Shown here: positions 61,478 through 64,000 of the stretch, piece after piece
How positions within the stretch are numbered: position 1 is the stretch's first letter
How the letters are laid out: each line of letters starts with the position of its first letter
NCBI RefSeq assembly: GCF_001889265.1
Contig: NZ_CP018151.1
Location: 3,534,001 to 3,598,000, forward strand
Direction: 5' to 3'
From: Microbacterium sp. 1.5R
GTDB lineage: Bacteria; Actinomycetota; Actinomycetes; Actinomycetales; Microbacteriaceae
Length of the DNA stretch: 64,000 nt
Made by a program: the position numbers and the translations under genes
Notes under the pieces: model-generated
Told to the model about the DNA's origin: nothing
Databases searched by the model: none
What the model saw: the letters and a program-made list of their open reading frames with translations, nothing else

Positions 61478-62785
61478 TCAGCTCTCCTCTATCCGTTCGA
61501 TGCGGGCGACGAGCCCGGCGCGCTTCGGCGAGCGCGCCGGAAGCATCTCCAGAGCGAGTCGCAGGGCCGCGGCATCGCCCTGTCCCTCCGGGATCTCGGC
61601 GTACTCCAGGAGGACGTCGAGGCTCGCCTCCGACAGCATCGTCTCGCGCAGCGCCGCTCTGACGGACTCGCGGAACTCCTCGACTCCCGGCGATGTGGAT
61701 TCGGGGAGGACCGGACCTCGGTAGGCGGTGAGGGCGACCCGATGGGCACCTCGGTCGAGCAGCGAGAGGACGTCGTGCGCGTCCGTCTCGAGCACCACCG
61801 GCAGTCGATACGGCCGCGACTCGGGGACGAGGCTGGGGGCGTGCTTCTCGAGCACCTTGCGCAGACGCACCATCTCCGGCCGCAGCGTGTCGGCCGACGC
61901 GTCCGGTCCGTAGACGAGTTCGCTGAGTCTCTCGGCCGACAGCCCCTGGCGATGCACGGCGAGCATCAGGAGGATCGCGGCATGACGAGCGCTGAGCTCG
62001 ATCACGGACTCCTCGAGTTCTGTCTCGGTCTCGAGACGTGCCCGATCGCGTCCCAGGACGTGCAGCGTCGCCCGGGTCGTGGGCTTCGCCCGCGAGGAGA
62101 TGGTGATCGGACGATGCGACTCGCTGCGGGCCCGCAGTCTCGACACGAGCAATTCCGACTCGACCGCGCGCGCTGTCGCATCGACCAGCAGCCTGGCCTG
62201 CATCGAGACGACCTCGTCTCCTCCGGTGATGTCGATGACCCCGAGGACACGCCGCGTCTCGGGGTCTCGCACCGGAGCCGCCGTGCACGACCACGGATGC
62301 ACCAGCCTGTTGTAGTGCTCAGCACCGCGGATCTGCACCGACTGTCCGAGCGCCAGCGCTGTGCCGGGAGCTGTCGTGCCGACGGCGTCCTCGGCCCAGT
62401 TCGCGCCGGCCACGAAGCCCATGCCCTCGGTGAGCGATTGCAGCTTGCGATCGCCTTCGATCCACAGCAGCCGTCCGGCCTGATCTCCGACGGCGACGAC
62501 GACACCGGAGTCCCCCTCGGTTCCCGGCAGCAGCAGGGCTCGGATCATGTCCATCGCGGACGCGAGCGGATGCGCGAGTCGATAGGCCTCGAGCTCTTCG
62601 CTCACGAGTTCGATCTGCGGGGCCCCTTCGGGGCCGACGCGCCCTCGCCAGGATCGCACCCACGATTCGCGGACGAGAGGTCGCACCTCCTGCAGGCGCT
62701 TGTCATCGAGATTGCCGGCGATGAGCTCTTCGTGTGCACGCTCGATCAGAAGACGAGAGGCCTCAGGCGGCCCTTCACGTGACAC
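61478..62785 (-). CDS. GAF-domain transcriptional regulator with C-terminal winged helix (AcoR-like sensor part)
   Basis: A regulator of about 435 residues (frame open to 62995, so up to 505). [12 protein letters not shown] near the N-terminus and the following GAF-like region with [22 protein letters not shown] match the sensor part of AcoR-type activators; there is no sigma54 AAA+ domain. The C-terminal part has [20 protein letters not shown] and [13 protein letters not shown], a SARP-like winged helix. It likely senses an aldehyde or related compound and activates the aldehyde dehydrogenase gene 137 bp downstream. The start is uncertain; GTG 62785 is used. Confidence 0.75.
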   Translation of the reverse strand: MSREGPPEASRLLIERAHEELIAGNLDDKRLQEVRPLVRESWVRSWRGRVGPEGAPQIELVSEELEAYRLAHPLASAMDMIRALLLPGTEGDSGVVVAVGDQAGRLLWIEGDRKLQSLTEGMGFVAGANWAEDAVGTTAPGTALALGQSVQIRGAEHYNRLVHPWSCTAAPVRDPETRRVLGVIDITGGDEVVSMQARLLVDATARAVESELLVSRLRARSESHRPITISSRAKPTTRATLHVLGRDRARLETETELEESVIELSARHAAILLMLAVHRQGLSAERLSELVYGPDASADTLRPEMVRLRKVLEKHAPSLVPESRPYRLPVVLETDAHDVLSLLDRGAHRVALTAYRGPVLPESTSPGVEEFRESVRAALRETMLSEASLDVLLEYAEIPEGQGDAAALRLALEMLPARSPKRAGLVARIERIEES

Positions 62786-63019
62786 CTGCCACGACGCGAC
62801 CACGGGCGTCTCCGATCGTCGATGGTGGAGCGTTACCTCAGTGTAGGAGCCGGATGCCGTCGGCGGTACCCGCGATATTCCGGTCACGCGTTCCGGGTGC
62901 AGGCTTTCGCACAGGCAGCCGAGGTCGACGAACCGGAGGAGTGACGAGTCGTCTGGGGGACCCCTCATGGGGACGCCCGCGCCCGACCGCCGCATCGCTG
63001 TCGATGCGGCTCGATCGGC

Positions 63020-64000
63020 TCAGACCCGGGCTGCCCACCATTCACGGAGCCGCTGCTCGGCGGCATCCGCTCCGATGACGCCTTCGTCGAGGCGCAGCTC
63101 GAGCAGGAACTTGTAGGCCTCGCCGACCTCACGACCGGGCGTGATGCCGAGGATCTTCTGGATCTGGTTGCCGTCGAGCTCGGGCCGGATGGAGTCGAGC
63201 TCCTCCTGCTCGCGCAACGCCGCGATGCGCGATTCGATGTCGTCGTAGGCAGACGCCAGTCGTCCGGCCTTGCGCTTGTTGCGCGTCGTGACGTCGGCGC
63301 GGGTGAGAATGTGCAGCCGCTCGAGCAGGTCGCCGGCGTCGCGCACGTAGCGCCGCACCGCGGCATCCGTCCACGCGCCCTCGGCGTATCCGAAGAACCG
63401 CAGATGCAGCTCGATCAGCGTCGATACCGACTCGGTCGTGTCGGTGTCGAAGCGCAACGACTGCAGGCGCTTGCGTGCCATGCGCGCCCCGACGACGTCG
63501 TGATGGTGGAAGGTGACGACTCCGCCGTCCTCCAGCTTGCGGGTGCGGGGCTTGCCGATGTCGTGCAGCAGCGCCGCGATCCGCAGGGCCACATCGGGCT
63601 CGGCACCGGGGTGACGCGAATGCTCGAGCGAGATCGCCTGGCGGAGGACCGTGAGGGAGTGCTCGTAGACGTCCTTGTGATGATGATGCTCGTCGACTTC
63701 GAGTCGCAGCGCACTCACCTCTGGCAGGAACTCCTCCATCAGACCGGTGTCGACCAGCACGCGGATGCCGCGCACCGGGTCATCCGTCTGCATCAGCCGC
63801 ACGAGCTCCGATTGGATGCGCTCGGGACTCACGATCTCGAGGGTGGCGCGCAGCTGCGTGATCGCGTCGGCGGTGTCATCGTCGATCCGGAAGCCGAGCT
63901 GGGCGCTGAAGCGCGCGGCGCGGAGCATGCGCAGCGGGTCATCGCCGAACGAGACCTGAGGGTCGGCCGGAGTGCGCAGTACCCCGGCGACGAGGTCTTC
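63020..64000 (-). CDS. cca: CCA tRNA nucleotidyltransferase, C-terminal part (5' end outside window)
   Basis: The frame is open to the window edge, so the catalytic N-terminal portion with the GS and DxD motifs is missing from view. Visible are VSFGDDPLRMLRAARFSAQLGF, the conserved DPLRxLRAxRF block of the tRNA-binding head, then an HD domain with ALLHDIGKPRTR and HHHDVVGARMA. The enzyme adds or repairs the 3'-CCA of tRNAs; HD-containing members also have phosphatase activity. About 327 residues are seen. In actinobacteria cca often lies near the replication origin, consistent with dnaB and ssb nearby. Confidence 0.93.
   Translation of the reverse strand, partial: EDLVAGVLRTPADPQVSFGDDPLRMLRAARFSAQLGFRIDDDTADAITQLRATLEIVSPERIQSELVRLMQTDDPVRGIRVLVDTGLMEEFLPEVSALRLEVDEHHHHKDVYEHSLTVLRQAISLEHSRHPGAEPDVALRIAALLHDIGKPRTRKLEDGGVVTFHHHDVVGARMARKRLQSLRFDTDTTESVSTLIELHLRFFGYAEGAWTDAAVRRYVRDAGDLLERLHILTRADVTTRNKRKAGRLASAYDDIESRIAALREQEELDSIRPELDGNQIQKILGITPGREVGEAYKFLLELRLDEGVIGADAAEQRLREWWAARV

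Overview
The window is high-GC actinobacterial chromosome, most likely from the Microbacteriaceae and probably Microbacterium or a close relative. The basis is the very high GC content, the rpsF-ssb-rpsR-rplI-dnaB block, the many ATGA/GTGA gene overlaps, and several genes whose -10 hexamer lies 6-7 nt before the start codon (leaderless transcripts). The genus is inferred from style, not from a marker gene. I see no rRNA or tRNA genes, insertion sequences, integrases or CRISPR arrays.

Layout. 1-4.5 kb: end of a sugar ABC transporter operon with a GH130-type enzyme and a Tat-exported barrel protein. 4.5-10 kb: histidine phosphatase, lipoprotein, a Fur/PerR regulator with a perfect operator palindrome in front of a catalase, alpha/beta hydrolase, and msrB-msrA. 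10-15.6 kb: DUF808 membrane protein, GNAT acetyltransferase, pnuC, a flavin monooxygenase, a 59-residue membrane protein, and an overlapping pair of a diiron (haem-oxygenase-like) enzyme and a CDGSH iron-sulfur protein. 15.6-19.6 kb: a two-component system and a PepSY-like protein that share a TTCAG direct-repeat operator, with a 33-bp tandem array between them.

20-29.8 kb is a seven-gene minus-strand sugar operon: binding protein, two permeases, MDR dehydrogenase, Gfo/Idh/MocA oxidoreductase, GH36 and a GH13_18 phosphorylase. A ROK repressor is divergent to it. The gene content closely resembles the E. coli ycjMNOPQRS locus. 29.8-35.7 kb holds an S4 protein, a DHFR-like reductase, an SDR, a nuclease, and an ECF41 sigma factor regulon: the sigma gene, a free-standing copy of its C-terminal domain type, and two epimerase-like oxidoreductases, with three matching promoters.

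35.9-42.6 kb is the replication/ribosome block. It is interrupted by a DnaA-box-bearing intergenic region and two plus-strand surface proteins, one of them a chaplin-like repeat protein with a sortase-type tail. 42.8-58.4 kb holds a lipoprotein and two complete peptide (Dpp/Opp-type) ABC transporters. The first is divergent from an Lrp/AsnC regulator; the second is led by a DUF1684 gene and carries an internal hairpin after its binding-protein gene. Between them are two small unknown units.

58.5-64 kb: HIT protein, DUF779 protein and aldehyde dehydrogenase with a GAF-domain regulator and a likely operator between them, then the 3' part of the CCA-adding enzyme, which runs off the window edge.
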